64,000 bases of DNA from Okapia johnstoni (GCA_024291935.2 CM044316.1:8548501-8612500); one strand, 5' to 3'. Shown: positions 40,022-51,200, numbered from the stretch's first letter. The notes: generated by a model from the letters alone, not told the origin. Numbers and translations: made by a program.

Positions 40022-40121
40022 TTTTTTTCTTTTGGCTGTGCCATGCAGCATGCATTAACCAGGGATCAAACCCAGGCCCTCTCCATGGAGTCTTAACCAC
40101 TGGACCTCCAGGGAAGTCCCA
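40022..40121 (-). mobile_element. CHR-type SINE (short, minus)
   Basis: CTTTTGGCTGTGCCATGCAGC to GGACCTCCAGGGAAGTCCC. Confidence 0.87.
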
Positions 40122-40251
40122 AGGTGAATATTACTTCAATGCAATGTTCTGAATAACTGAAATGAATGCAAAACATTCGTGATGAATAAAAAGGTAAAAT
40201 TTTAAATGAAGATGGGATCTGTCCAAGTGATATGCCAAGACATATTGAAGC

Positions 40252-40466
40252 CTGTTGTTGTTGGTTAGTTGTTAAGTCATGTCTGACTCTTTGCAACCCC
40301 ATGGACTGTAGCACACCAGGCTCCTCTGTCCATGGGATTTCCCAGGCAAGAATACTGGAGTGGGTTGCCATTTCCTTCTCCAGGGAATCTTCCTGACCCA
40401 GGGATCAAACCAGAGTCCCCTGCAGTGGCAGGCGGATTCTTTGTCACTGAACCACCAGGGAAGCCA
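40252..40466 (-). mobile_element. Bov-tA SINE (minus)
   Basis: Full reverse element from (GTT)n to ACCACCAGGGAAGCC. Confidence 0.92.
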
Positions 40467-40965
40467 CCAGAGAAGAGGCAGAGGGAAAAATCAACCTGTG
40501 CACCTCACTCACCATACTCTAGTCCCAGCCCTGATAAACACCCAGGTTGCTCTGCCTGGGAGCTTTCTCCACGGACCACAGGTCTGGATTGATAGGACGT
40601 TAACATGCCTGGGAATACTCCTTCATCACTTTTGGTGGATCGGTACACCAGCTCCCTCACCCCTCATATGGGATAACTAAGATGTGTGTCCTACACACTC
40701 TGTCAGAGGTGCCCCACAGGGACTGAATCCCAGGTGTTCACAGCAAAAATGTGCTCATTCAGACTTTCAGCATTTCCTGTCCTCCCCTCCCTATCTCACT
40801 TCCCTTTTTCTCCACTCATGCTGTCCAGGATCCCCTTCTAATGAAGCACCTGGACTCAAATCCTTGTCTCAGGCTCTGCAACTGGCAGAGGCCAGTGATG
40901 ATTTTTTCTCAACATGGCAAGCGCTATAATTCCTGGTTCCCCTCCTAACTTCTGGCCAAACCTGC
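40467..40965. other. Intergenic, unassigned sequence
   Basis: No recognised repeat or gene. Confidence 0.4.
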
Positions 40966-40967
40966 TG

Positions 40968-41240
40968 CTTGTTTTTCAGTTGCTCAATTGTGTCCGACTC
41001 TTTGCAACCCCATGGACTGCAGCACGCCAGGCTTCCCTGTCCATCACCAACTTGCAGAGTTTGCTCAAACTCATGTCCATTGAGTCAGTAATGCCATCCA
41101 ACCATCTCATCCTCTGTCACCCTCTTCTCCTCCTGCCCTGTCTTTCCCAGTACCAGGGTCTTTTCCAATGAGTTGGCTTTTCACATTAGGTGGCCAAAGT
41201 ATTAGAGCTTCAGCTTCAGAATCAATCTTTCCAATGAATG
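40968..41240 (-). repeat. BovB 3' end fragment (minus)
   Basis: CTCAATTGTGTCCGACTCTT...GTCTTTTCCAATGAGTTGGC...GGCCAAAGTATTAGAGC. Confidence 0.9.
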
Positions 41241-41259
41241 TCGGAAAACCTGCTGCATT

Positions 41260-41665
41260 AGTATCTATTGTTGAATCATAAGTTATCCCAAATTTAGAGA
41301 CTTAAAATAATAGCAAACAGTTATAGGTTATAGTATTTGCGGGCCAGGAATTAGATGTGGCTTCACTAGGTTCTCTGTTTCAGGGCCTTTCATGGGCTGC
41401 CATCCATGTGTTGGCTGGAGCTGCAGTGTCATCTGAAGGCTTGATAAGGGAGGGATCCACTCCCAAACTCACTCATTGGTAGGATTCAGATGCTCATGGG
41501 CTGTTGAGGAGGTAGCTCTTAGGTCTTTGCTATGTGGATCTCTTTACAGGGAAGCTCACAACACAACTTTATCATAGGCAGAGAGAGTTGGAAGTGTCAA
41601 TCTTTCGTAACCATAGCTCGGTAATGACAACCCATCACCTTTGTCTTATTCTATTGTTAGAAGTA
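41260..41665. repeat. Probable old interspersed repeat, class unresolved
   Basis: AGAGACTTAAAATAATAGCA...GCAGTGTCATCTGAAGGCTTG matches a pattern common to old LTR or DNA-transposon relics. I cannot assign the family. Confidence 0.35.
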
Positions 41666-41666
41666 A

Positions 41667-41823
41667 GGGACTTCCCTGGTGGTTCAGTGGTTAAGACTCT
41701 GAGCTCCCAATGCAGGGGACATGGGTTCAATTCTTGGTCAGGGAACTAGATCTCAAATGCCATAACTATGAGTTTGCCTCAGCTAAAGATCCTGTGTGTC
41801 ACAACTAAGACCCAGTTTAGCCA
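41667..41823 (+). mobile_element. CHR-type SINE ending in a hairpin
   Basis: CHR element from GGGACTTCCCTGGTGGTTCA. Its last 16 bp (41808-41823) are repeated in inverted orientation at 41832-41847. Confidence 0.85.
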
Positions 41824-41849
41824 AATATATATGGCTAAACTGGGTCTGA

Positions 41850-42060
41850 AGTGAACGTGTTAGTTGCTCAGTCATGTCCAGTTTTTTTGACCCCATGGAC
41901 TACAGCCCACCAGGCTCCTCTGTCCATGAAACTCTCCAGGCAAGAATACTGGAATGCATCGCCATTTCCTTCCCCAGGGGATCTTTCCAACCCAGGGACT
42001 GAACCCAGGTTTCCAGCATTGCAGGCAGATTCTATACCATCTGAGCCACCAGGGAAGCCT
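41850..42060 (-). mobile_element. Bov-tA SINE (minus)
   Basis: Complete reverse element. Confidence 0.9.
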
Positions 42061-42070
42061 CAAACACCCT

Positions 42071-42077
42071 TTATATA

Positions 42078-42113
<36 letters not shown>

Positions 42114-42115
42114 TA
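42071..42115. repeat. (TA)n/(TATG)n microsatellite
   Basis: TA repeats run directly into about seven TATG units. Confidence 0.9.
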
Positions 42116-42179
42116 AAAAGAAGTAAGTCACAAGATTCTTCCTGCACTCAAGGAGATGGGATTACACCGTGTGTGGCAT

Positions 42180-42390
42180 CATGTTTCATGGCAGCACATA
42201 TTTATTTGACTCTCTAGTTTCATGGCAGCACATAGACTCTCTAGTTGCGGTGCATGGGCTCAGAGTGTGGCATGCCAGCTCAGTTGCTCTGCCACATATG
42301 GAATCTTAGTTCCCTAACCAGGAATTGAAGCTGGGCCCCCTGCATTGAGAGTGTGGAGTCTTAACCACTGGAGCACCAGGGAAGTCCCAA
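42180..42390 (-). mobile_element. CHR-type SINE (minus)
   Basis: CATGGCAGCACATA occurs twice at the start (about 42189 and 42222), a small internal duplication. It ends CACTGGAGCACCAGGGAAGT. Confidence 0.82.
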
Positions 42391-42427
42391 CATGAACTCC
42401 TTAAAGATGTATTTCTGCATCTTTACT

Positions 42428-42476
42428 ATTTTTTCGTTTGGCTGTGCCATGTAGCATGCAGGATCTTAGTTCCATC
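42428..42476 (-). repeat. CHR-type SINE fragment (minus)
   Basis: GTTTGGCTGTGCCATGTAGC and AGGATCTTAGTTCC only. Confidence 0.75.
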
Positions 42477-42559
42477 ACAACATTTAGTCCTTCCCAGTAA
42501 AGACTTAACTCAGTGGGTTTGAAGTTCTCCAATCCTGCACATTTCAAAGAAAAGTCTGT

Positions 42560-43060
42560 CTGCAGCACTGGCCCTTGCCCTGCTCCTGGAGGTCACATTT
42601 AAGCCCCTGGAGTGTCCTGCAGGATAAGAGTGTCTCTGTTCCTAGGATCCAACCCATACGAGATACCTCACATGCTTTATGCTGGGGTTCCTGGGCCACC
42701 ACGCAGTATCAGCTTGGCCTCTGGAGGGGCTGGCGTCTTAGATCAGCTACTCCGGGGTCAGCTGTGCCTATGTGACTGGCTCCCAGTAAAACCTCGGACA
42801 CCAAGGCTGAGGTGAGTTTCCCTGGTTGGCAATACTCCATGCATGTTGTCACACATCCTTACTGGCAGAACTGAGAGCTGTCGGCATGACCCAGAGGGGA
42901 CAACCGGAAACTTGTGTCTGGTCTCTCGAGATGCTAACCAATGCACTGCTGTTTTTTTGCTGATGTGAATCTCGATCTTTTTTTCCTGCGATAAACTGCG
43001 ACTGTAACAACTTTTCTGAGCTCTGTGAGTCCTCGTGACTCACTTACTCCAAGAGAGGTC
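42560..43060 (+). repeat. Probable LTR remnant, interrupted by CHR SINEs
   Basis: CAGTAAAACCTCGGACACC, a CTGGTCTCTCGAGATGCTAA block and a CGATAAACTGCGACTGTAAC poly(A)-signal-like region followed by GAGCTCTGTGAGTCCTCGTG resemble the 3' part of an endogenous retroviral LTR. GGTGGTCTTGGGGGAATC at about 43653 looks like its continuation. No coding region accompanies it. Confidence 0.45.
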
Positions 43061-43074
43061 TGTTTTTTGGGGTT

Positions 43075-43640
43075 TTTTTTAATATTTATTTATTTATTTG
43101 GCTGCATTGGGTTTTAGTTACCGCACACAGTATCTTCATTACATCATATGGGATCTTTTGTTGAAGCGTGTGAATTCTCTAGTCAAGGCCCAGGGGCTTA
43201 GTTGCTCCATGGCATATGGGATCTTAGTTCCCTGACCAAGGATCAAACTCACATCCCTTGCATTGCAAGGCGGATTCTTTTTGAGAAGAAATTTATTTAT
43301 TTTTTGGCTGTGCTAGGTCTTCATTGCCGCACGGAATTTCTCTAGTTGTGGCGAATGAAGGCCACTCGCTAGTTATGGCGCACAGACTTCTCACTGCAGT
43401 GGCTTATTTTATTGTGGAGCAGGGGCTCCAGGACGCTTGGGCTCAGTAGTTGAGGCTCCTGGGCTCTAGAGTGTTAGCTCCATCGTTGTGGCACGCGGGC
43501 TCGGTTGCTCAGCAGCATATGAGATCCTCCTGGATCAGGAATCAATTAACAGTGTTTCCTGAACTGGCAGGCAGATTCTTTACCACTGAGCCACCAGGGA
43601 AGCCCGAGAGGTGGATTCTTAACCACTGGACCACCAGGGA
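43075..43640 (-). mobile_element. CHR-type SINE split by a second, longer CHR SINE
   Basis: The outer element starts at 43075, is interrupted after GCAAGGCGGATTCTTT (about 43280) and resumes at GAGAGGTGGATTCTTAACC. The inner long CHR occupies about 43288-43605. The repeated GATTCTT marks the insertion point. Confidence 0.8.
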
Positions 43641-43699
43641 AGTTCCCCCAAAGGTGGTCTTGGGGGAATCTCCAACCCAAGCCTCCATTCCCCAACCAG

Positions 43700-44945
43700 C
43701 TGTCCTCTTTGAGATCTTCATAGCTCTTGTCACTGAATGATATTCTTGCTCAGTTGCTATTTCCTGTCTCTCTCGCCTGGATTGAGAGCTCCTGGAAGGT
43801 CAAGACCTCATCTGTGGTCAAGAGATCGTCCCAGCTCGGCCGCTTTCTGGCACTGTGACCCGGGCAAGCAACATCTCCCTGTGTGTAAACGGGAACAGGA
43901 ACCCATCTTTCTCCTTCTTAGAGTCCCGGAAATGGATGGGCTGATCTAATAATGGCCAGAAAGGCCTCTCTACAAGTATTAGCTTCTAAGCGTTGGCCAG
44001 TCTGTCTCCCCCGTTATGAGAGCTCGGTTTGGCGGGTTAGTGGTCAGCAAAGGGGCAATGAATTAAAGAGACCTCTCCAAAGCCTTTGACGTGGAGAGGG
44101 AGGAGGAGACCAGAGATCCCCAAGTGGTGGGGAGGAGGAGGGAACACAGAGTTCAGAAGATGGGGGAGGGTGTGATCCCTGCCTTGTGGCTCTGGCCACA
44201 TAATGGCCCTGCCACAGCTATTTGGGGCCGGCCGGGGAGCCAGGCCCACTGTGGCCACCAGGGAGGTGGCCTAGGGAAGTGGTGGAGCTGAGTAGAGACA
44301 GAGAGGGTTGGGGAACAAAATCTCATAGTCATGGGTCTTAGGAGGAAATACGTGGGAGGCCTGGGGGGAAGATCAGGGCAACTGGAGCCGGGGCTGTGGG
44401 CCAGTCCCCAAAGAAAGCATGTGCTGGGCGGCAGTCGGTCTGGCTCAGCCTGGGAAGATGGCTCCTTTACTGCTGGACGCCCGGGAGATGCCTCTGGGCT
44501 GCTGGACACAGCCCTGACCATCCCCCACTCCCCCGGGAGGAATGTGCCCCCTCCCCCGCCACTGCCTCTACACTCTTCCACATAAGGCTTTCGGGGGTCA
44601 GGAGATGGGGTGGTGTGCTCACACCATATGAGTTCAGGACAAAGGAATCAGAAGCACATGGACTGGATTCCTCAGGGAGGAGAAATTCTGGAAAGAAGAC
44701 TAAAATGAAAAGATCAGAGCCCGAAGGGGTACTAGGATGGGGATGTGAGAGGCAGCAGAGAGGAGATGCTTGGCTCCGCCCGTGGTGATACTCACACCCC
44801 CAGGGCTCTCAAATCAGCCTTTCCTGGGGATGACGTCCGCCCTGGATCCTTGTGCAACCTGCCCCCTCCCCTACCCCTCTGAGCCTCAGTTTTCTTCTTA
44901 GTGGCCCAGAGGCTCAGGTCAAAATTTTGGGAGTCATCCGTATCT
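43700..44945. other. Intergenic island, mostly non-repetitive
   Basis: Apart from a possible MIR relic near 43815-43930, I see no recognised repeat. 44080-44580 is GC-rich. The 14-bp AGCTATTTGGGGCC at 44216-44229 is shared with 28566-28579. No exon could be supported. Confidence 0.4.
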
Positions 44946-44949
44946 CTCC

Positions 44950-45075
44950 AGGCTATTTTCATCTTCTTCTTCTCTTTTTTCTTCTTCTTGCTCCACCCCG
45001 CCTCCTCTTCATCGTCCTTCCCCCTCCCCTTTCCTCTTCCTCCTCCTTCCCCTATCTCCCCCTTCTTCTCTCTCT
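44950..45075. repeat. Polypyrimidine tract
   Basis: Irregular TTC/CCT-rich run on the plus strand. Confidence 0.85.
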
Positions 45076-45089
45076 GTCTCCTGCATCAG

Positions 45090-45775
45090 CAAACCCAGTG
45101 GTCCAGCGGTTGCTGACCACCAACTCCCAATTATGCATAATTCAACCACCTTTCACCTCCTTCCCAGCTCCAATCGTCTCCCACTTGGACCAATGCAATC
45201 ACCTCTGACTGGATCTTCCAACTCAAACTCTCACCTCTCTACAGGCTGCTCCCCCAACAGTGGCCAGAGGACACCCTCCCCTGCTGAAGAACCCTCCTTG
45301 GCTCCCACTTCACTCAGAGCAAAAGCCAAAGTCTTCCCCAGGACCACCAGGCTCTGCATACTCTGTCCCGTCCCCTCCCTGCCCTCACGTCCTCCCACTC
45401 GCCCCCTGGCTATTCTTTCTGCCCCCCACTGCCTTCTTCACTGATCCTGTCATGCTCCTACCACAGGGCTTTTGCACCTGCCATTCCCTCTGCCTAGTAA
45501 CTTCCTACCCTAGATTTCTGCATGACTTTCTCTTCACCTCCTTCAGGTCTTTCCTCAAACATCACCTCCTCAGAGAGCCCTCCCTGACCCCCAACTTAAA
45601 ATTGCATAATTTTTCATAACACATCAGCATCTGACAACTCTGTAGATTTTCGTTTCTGATCTTGCTTCCTGTCTCCTCATGAGAACATCAGTTTCACACA
45701 GGCAGGGGTTTTTTTTTTGTTGTTTCTTTTCTTCCCCGCTGTGCTCCCAGCGTGAAGAGTAGCTACTTGTTGTTC
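45090..45775 (+). repeat. L2 LINE 3' end
   Basis: CACAGGGCTTTTGCACCTGC, GGTCTTTCCTCAAACATCACC and AGAGAGCCCTCCCTGACCCC. Long but degenerate. Confidence 0.8.
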
Positions 45776-46004
45776 TAACTGACTGAATTCCATCTGAAGA
45801 TGGTTGGGGAAAGTTTTTTTCTAGCTTTCTTGAAGTGTAATTTATATTTTGTTTAATTTACCTGGTATCTGCAGTCAGGCGATTTTTAGTAAATTCAGGG
45901 TGTTATGCAACCACCACCGCAATCTGGTGTTTGGGAACACTTTCAACCGTTCAAAAGTTCTCTCCTTCCCTTTTGGGCTTGTTTTGTTTCGTTTTCTTAA
46001 ATTT

Positions 46005-46133
46005 TATCTATTTGGCCACACACCTGGTCTTAGTTGCAGCATGTGAAATCTTAGTTCCCAGACCAGGGATTGAACCTGAGCCCTGTGCATTGGGAGTGCA
46101 AAGTCTTAGCCACTGGACCACCAGGAAAGGCCC
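46005..46133 (-). mobile_element. CHR-type SINE (minus) inside L1M
   Basis: ATTTGGCCACACACCTGGTC to GGACCACCAGGAAAGGCC. Confidence 0.85.
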
Positions 46134-46707
46134 CTCTCTCATTCCCCTTTGTAGTCTGTCTCCACTGCCTCCTGGTTTAGGCAACCACTGGTCTGTGTTC
46201 TGTCTTTCTAGCTTTGCCTCTTCTAGAAATTTCTCAAAAATGGAATCATACAAGATGTATTATTTTGTATCTGGCTTGTTTCACTTGTGCAGAGTTTGCA
46301 GACATTTCTGGATAAATATGGGTATCCATATGTTTAACTTTTTAAGCTCACTGCCTCAGATGGTTTTATTTAAAAACTCTAAGCAGTGAGATGGTTCTGA
46401 ACTCAGATATAAGGTACCTACCAAAAGCTTCGTCACACCTTTGGGCTATTACAGAAAGCAGTTGCAGTTTTTTTGCTTTCATTTCTGGATCATATGGGAC
46501 ACAAATGTTTAACTTTTTAAGACACTGCCAGATGGTTTTCCAAAGTGATGGTACTATTTTACTTCGACACCAGAAGCAGTTGAGGGTTCCAGTACCTCCA
46601 TATCCTAATACTAGGCATTATCAGTCTTTTTTATTTTACCTCTTCCAAATGGTGTGTGTGATGGTATCTCATGGTGGTTTTAATTTGCATTTCTCTAACC
46701 ACTAATG

Positions 46708-46844
46708 CAGAGAAGGCAATGGCACCCCACTCCAGTACTCTTGCCTGGAAAATCCCATGGACGGAGGAGCCTGGTGGGCTGCTGTCAATGGGGTCGCACA
46801 GAGTCGGACACTACTGAAGCGACTTAGCAGCAGCAGCAGCAGCG
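46708..46844 (+). mobile_element. BovA SINE monomer with target-site duplication inside L1M
   Basis: ACCACTAATG at 46698-46707 and 46845-46854. The element ends in (CAG)n. Confidence 0.94.
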
Positions 46845-46937
46845 ACCACTAATGATCTTGAGTACCTTTCCCTATTTTTATTTGCCATCCAAATATCCTC
46901 TTTGCTGAACTATCTGTTTAAAACCTTTTAAAATTGT

Positions 46938-47160
46938 TTTTAAAAACATTTATTTATTTGGCTGCACTAGGTCTTAGTCACAGCACACAGGATCTTCTAT
47001 CTTTATTGTGGCATGTAACATATTTTAGTTGCAGCACTCGAGATCTTTAGTTGAAGCATGTGAACTCTTAGTTGCAGGATGTGGGATCTAGTTCCCTGAC
47101 CGGGGATCGAACCTGGGCTCTCTGCGTTGGGAGCATGGAGTCTTAGCCATTGGAGCACCT
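46938..47160 (-). mobile_element. CHR-type SINE (long form, minus) inside L1M
   Basis: ATTTATTTGGCTGCACTAGG to CATTGGAGCACCT. Confidence 0.85.
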
Positions 47161-47332
47161 GTTGTTGTTCAGTTGCCCAGTCGTGTCTGACTCTTCATGA
47201 GCCCATGACTGCAGCATGCCAGGCTTCCCTGTCCCTCACCATCTCCTGGGAGTTTGCCCAAGTTCATGTTCATTGCATCCGTGATGTCACCCAGCCATCT
47301 TATCCTCTGTCGCCCTCTTCTCCTTTTTACTC
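47161..47332 (-). repeat. BovB 3' end fragment (minus)
   Basis: (GTT)n start, GCCCAGTCGTGTCTGACTC and CATCTTATCCTCTGTCGCC. Confidence 0.87.
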
Positions 47333-47367
47333 TTAGTCACTTTATCCAGCAGTTTCCCAGAGCTGCA

Positions 47368-47496
47368 ACTTTTTTTTTTCTTTTCTGACTGTGCTGCAGG
47401 GCATGTAGGATCCCAGTTCCCTGACCAGGAATTGAACCCACGTCTTCTGCATTGGAAGCTTGGAGTCCCAAGCACTGAACCACCAGAGAAGTCCCT
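47368..47496 (-). mobile_element. CHR-type SINE (minus)
   Basis: Poly-T start; ends ACTGAACCACCAGAGAAGTC. Confidence 0.85.
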
Positions 47497-47554
47497 TAAA
47501 TTGAGTTTTTAATTTTCTTTTATTGAGCTTTTTCTTTTCTCTGCGAAGGGGGTT

Positions 47555-47682
47555 TTGTCGTGGTTTTGTTTTTTTGGCCATGCTCCACAGTTTGTGGAAT
47601 CTTAGTTCTCCAACCAAGGATGGAACCTAAGCTGCAGCTGTGAAAGTGCTGAGTTCTAATCACTGGACCAGGAAATTCTCGG
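47555..47682 (-). mobile_element. CHR-type SINE (minus), diverged
   Basis: TTTTTGGCCATGCTCCACAG to CTAATCACTGGACCAGG. Confidence 0.75.
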
Positions 47683-47687
47683 TTTTT

Positions 47688-47935
47688 GTTTTGTATTGAA
47701 GTACAGTTTCTGTACAATATTACTTGTTGGAGGTATACTATGTAGTGATTTATGATTTTAAGGTTACACTGCATTTATAGTTATTATAAAATCTTGCTTC
47801 TATTCCCCATGTTGTACAGTATCCTATTATTTAGTTTTTTGAAAAGTTATTTTTCAATACCTTGTTGCTGATATATAGAAATAGAATTTATTTTAAAGTA
47901 TTGACCTTTACTCCAATAAAAATTAGTTATTAAAA
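47688..47935 (-). repeat. Ruminant L1 3' tail (minus)
   Basis: TATTGAAGTACAGTTTCTGTAC and CCCCATGTTGTACAGTATCC blocks. Confidence 0.65.
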
Positions 47936-48013
47936 AAAATTGACCTTGTATCCAGGGATTTTGTTAAATTCACTCAGTTCTGTTAGTTTAGCAGTAGATT
48001 TCTTTTTTTCTTA

Positions 48014-48187
48014 AGCATTTTTATTTTACTTTTTGGGGCTGTGCTGGGTCTTTGTTGCAGCATGCAGGCTTCTCTAGTCATGGTGCCAGGGTGACATGTG
48101 GGATCTAGTTCTCTGACCAGGGAGTGAACCTGGACCCCCTGCATTGGGAGTGCAGAGTCTTAGCGACTGGACCACCAGGGAAGTCCG
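48014..48187 (-). mobile_element. CHR-type SINE (minus) with target-site duplication inside L1M
   Basis: TAGCAGTAGATTT occurs on both sides, at about 47990 and 48188. Confidence 0.88.
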
Positions 48188-48275
48188 TAGCAGTAGATTT
48201 TATTATATATGCAATGTACATAATAGTGTCATTCACTAACAGTGAAGGTTTTAGTTACTGCATTTCAATCTTTAT

Positions 48276-48484
48276 GGACTTCCCTGGTGGCTCAGATGAT
48301 AAAGAAGCTGCCTGCTACTAATGCAGAAGACCCAAGTTCAATCCCTGGGTCAGGAAGATCCCCTGGAGAACAGAATGGCTACCCACTCCAGTATTCTTGC
48401 CTGGAGAATCCCATGGACAGAGGAGCCTGGCAGGCTACAGTCCACGGGTTTGCAAAGAATCACACACAACTAACACTTTCACTT
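48276..48484 (+). mobile_element. Bov-tA SINE inside L1M
   Basis: Complete element. TTCAATCTTTA before and TTCAATCTTTAAA after give a visible duplication (about 48265 and 48485). Confidence 0.9.
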
Positions 48485-49014
48485 TTCAATCTTTAAATCT
48501 TCTATTTTCTTTCTTTACTACCCTGGCTAGGTCCCCTACTGCAATGTTGAAGACAAGGGGTGATAGTGGCCATCTTTTCTTGTGCTAATCTCAGAGGGAA
48601 ATCTCTCACTATTTCACAATTAAGTTTGATATTTGCTGTGAGGTTTTGGTAGGTACCTTATATCAGAGTTTAGAAAATCTCATCTATTTTTATCTTGTTT
48701 AGAGTCTTAAACATGAGTGGACGTTGAGACTTATTATTGAGTTTTGAGAGCTTTTTACATATTACGGATACAAATCCTTTACCAGATATATGATTTGCAC
48801 ATATTTCCTCCTGGCCTGTGACTTGTCTTTTCATTTTCCAAACATTTCACTTAAATGAAGTCCAAGTTATTCATATTTTCTTTTACAAAACATGCTTTTG
48901 GAGACATAGTGCTAAAATTTTTTTTGCCTAAGCCAAGGTCACAAAGATTGCCCTGTTTGTTTTCTCCCAGAACTTTTTAATTTAAGGGAATTTTTGTTTT
49001 TGTTTTCTTTTGGA

Positions 49015-49140
49015 TTTTTTTTGTTAATTTGTTTGTTTGTTCTGGTTGCACCACGTGGCTTGTGGGATCTTAGTCCCCCAGTCAGGCCCAACAGTGAAAG
49101 CACTGAGATCCTAACCTACTAGATCTCCAAGGAATTCCCT
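49015..49140 (-). mobile_element. CHR-type SINE (minus), diverged
   Basis: GTTCTGGTTGCACCACGTGG to CTAGATCTCCAAGGAATTCC. Confidence 0.75.
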
Positions 49141-49177
49141 ATAGCTTTAGGTTTTATGCTTAGGTCTATGGTTTATC

Positions 49178-49388
49178 TCCCAGGTGGCTCAGTGGTAAAG
49201 AACCTGCCTGCCAATGCAGGAGACTCAGGAGACTTGGGTTTGATCCCTGGGTGGTAAGATGCCCTAGAGAGGAAATGGCAACCCACTCCAGTATTCTTGC
49301 GTGAAAAATCCCCTGCATAGAGGAGCCTGGCGGGCTACAGTCCATGGGGTCGCAAAGAGCTGGACATGACGGAGCACACATGCATGCT
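49178..49388 (+). mobile_element. Bov-tA SINE
   Basis: Complete element ending GACATGACGGAGCACACATG. Confidence 0.9.
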
Positions 49389-50220
49389 CTGGTCTATTTA
49401 GAATGACTTTTTGTGTAGAACAGGAAATAGAGAATAAGAGCGTCCCCCCATCCTCTCCTTCTTCTCCTTCCTCTTCCTTTTGCATGTGTATAACCTATTC
49501 TTTGAAAAATTCAAATGGGGCTTATTTTGGTTTCTGGTTGAGTGGGTACTTGGCTCCTGCTTGCCTGTCTGTAATTCTCCCACCAGGGTCAGGGCAGGGC
49601 TGCAGGAGAGAAAACCAGACAGAATGCCCAAACAGGATGTTGCCCAACCTCTCAGGGCTGAAATCCAGCCTCAAGGGTCCTTATCGGCCCTCCCATCAAC
49701 AGCTCTACTCGAGCCAGACCACAGGACTTGCCACCTTCCTACAGCCCCTGGCTTGAGATCCAAACAGCACAGTGCCAGCAAAGCCTGAAATAACCTCCGG
49801 ACCCTGTGCCTTCTCCAAGGGTGCAGAACCCTGTGTCCATAGGACTTCCTGGGCTATGTTGGCTTCTCAGCGACCCAGCTTCCTTCCCTCTTGCCCTGCC
49901 CTCAGTCAAGCTAGGTCACGTGTCCTTGTTTCCCTAGCCACTCCTGTTCCCACCAACCTGCAGAAGGCAGAAAGCAAACACTTTCCCAGAAGCCTTGCCC
50001 AAGCGTGTCCTGGATCAGGGTGGGGCTGGGGGTTTCTGGTAATGAGAAGCCCGAGGTATTATACTGTCCTCCCAGCCTTTCACCCCACCTGTGCCTCTCC
50101 CTGTGGGTCGTGGGAGAAGGTCACAAACCCAACTGAAACCATTCACCTCAGATTGGGACCTGAACCCACATGGCTGGGGCTCAAACCTGGCCAAAATCCA
50201 CAGTCTTCCAACTGAGAACA
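49389..50220. other. Intergenic, unassigned sequence
   Basis: No recognised repeat or gene. The longest open frames have no family resemblance and no splice context. Confidence 0.4.
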
Positions 50221-50224
50221 CAGA

Positions 50225-50920
50225 GCTGGTTTTGGGACCTAACGGAACTCAGGTTCTTGATGTCTCATTGTAGAAAGAATTCAGTGAGAGACAAAGTGAT
50301 AGATAAGAAGCTGATTTATTTAGAATGAAACACACTCCACAGAGAAAATGTGGAATGTCACAGAGGGCAAGTGCAGCCTCGAAATGTGGTGTGGTTAGCT
50401 TCCATGGGCTGGGTAATTTCGCAGGCTAATGAGTGGGAAGACCGTGTGCTCAGCCACTCAGTCGTGTCTGACTCTTTGCGACCCCATGAACTGTAGCCCG
50501 CCAGGCTCCTCTATGCAGGGGATTTTTCACGCAAGAATACTGGAGTGGGTTGCCATTTCCTCCTCCAGGGGATTGAACCCAAGTCTCTTGGCAGGCAGAT
50601 TCTTTACTATCAGCACCTGGCGGGAGGATTATTCATTTATTTTGAGGAAGGGGTGAAGATTTCCAAGAATTGGGCCACCTCCCACTTTTGGGTCTTTGAA
50701 GGTCAGCCTTGCAAGTGTCATGGCACCTGTGGGTGTGTCACTTAGCTTGCTGATGTGTTACAATGAGCATATACTGAAGTTTAAGGTCTAGTGGAAGTCC
50801 ACTTGTCTGCCATCTTGGACCCATTTGGTTCCAATCAGTTTATGTTGAGTTCTTGGGCTACATCAATCATTCTTTTCAACGTTCTGCCCTGCCTTCTTCC
50901 CTCCTGTTTCAGAACCTCAG
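50225..50920 (-). repeat. Probable solitary endogenous retrovirus LTR (minus), split by Bov-tA
   Basis: GAAAGAATTCAGTGAGAGAC, ATTTATTTAGAATGAAACAC, GGTGTGGTTAGCTTCCATGG and ATTGGGCCACCTCCCACTTT resemble a ruminant ERV LTR. No gag, pol or env sequence adjoins it, so it appears to be a solo LTR. The boundaries are approximate. Confidence 0.55.
50440..50628 (-). mobile_element. Bov-tA SINE (minus) inside LTR
   Basis: GTGTGCTCAGCCACTCAGTC to AGATTCTTTACTATCAGC, with the end of the head degraded. Confidence 0.88.
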
Positions 50921-50942
50921 GGAAACACGGGGAGAGGATGGT

Positions 50943-51042
50943 AGCGGGCATGTGGGATTTTAGTTGCCTGACCAGAGATCAAAGCCACGTCCTCTGCATT
51001 GGAAGTGGATTCTTAACCACTGGACCACCAGGGAAGTCCCTC
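50943..51042 (-). mobile_element. CHR-type SINE (minus)
   Basis: GGCATGTGGGATTTTAGTTG to CCACTGGACCACCAGGGAAG. Confidence 0.87.
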
Positions 51043-51049
51043 TATACCA

Positions 51050-51200
51050 CACCTTCTACTATCATTATAATTCACGTCTTTACCTGGAGTATCAACTCCT
51101 TGAGCACAAGGGGTGTTTCTGGTATATTTCCAGCACCTAAAGCAGAACCAGGCATACAATAGGTGCTCAATAAATTCGTTGAGTGAGTTGTCTCTTTCTC
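51050..51200 (+). repeat. L2 LINE 3' terminus
   Basis: ATCAACTCCTTGAGCACAAGG and GGTGCTCAATAAATTCGTTG, the typical L2 end. Confidence 0.8.

Larger units (their letters stand above)
45820..49010 (-). repeat. Single old L1M copy, minus strand, broken by younger insertions
   Basis: Collinear reversed L1 segments at 45820-46000, 46140-46707, 46855-46935, 47935-48020, 48188-48275 and 48490-49010 (for example GAATCATACAAGATG, GGTTTTAATTTGCATTTCTC, GATATATGATTTGCACATAT). The gaps hold CHR, BovA, BovB and Bov-tA insertions. Confidence 0.72.
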
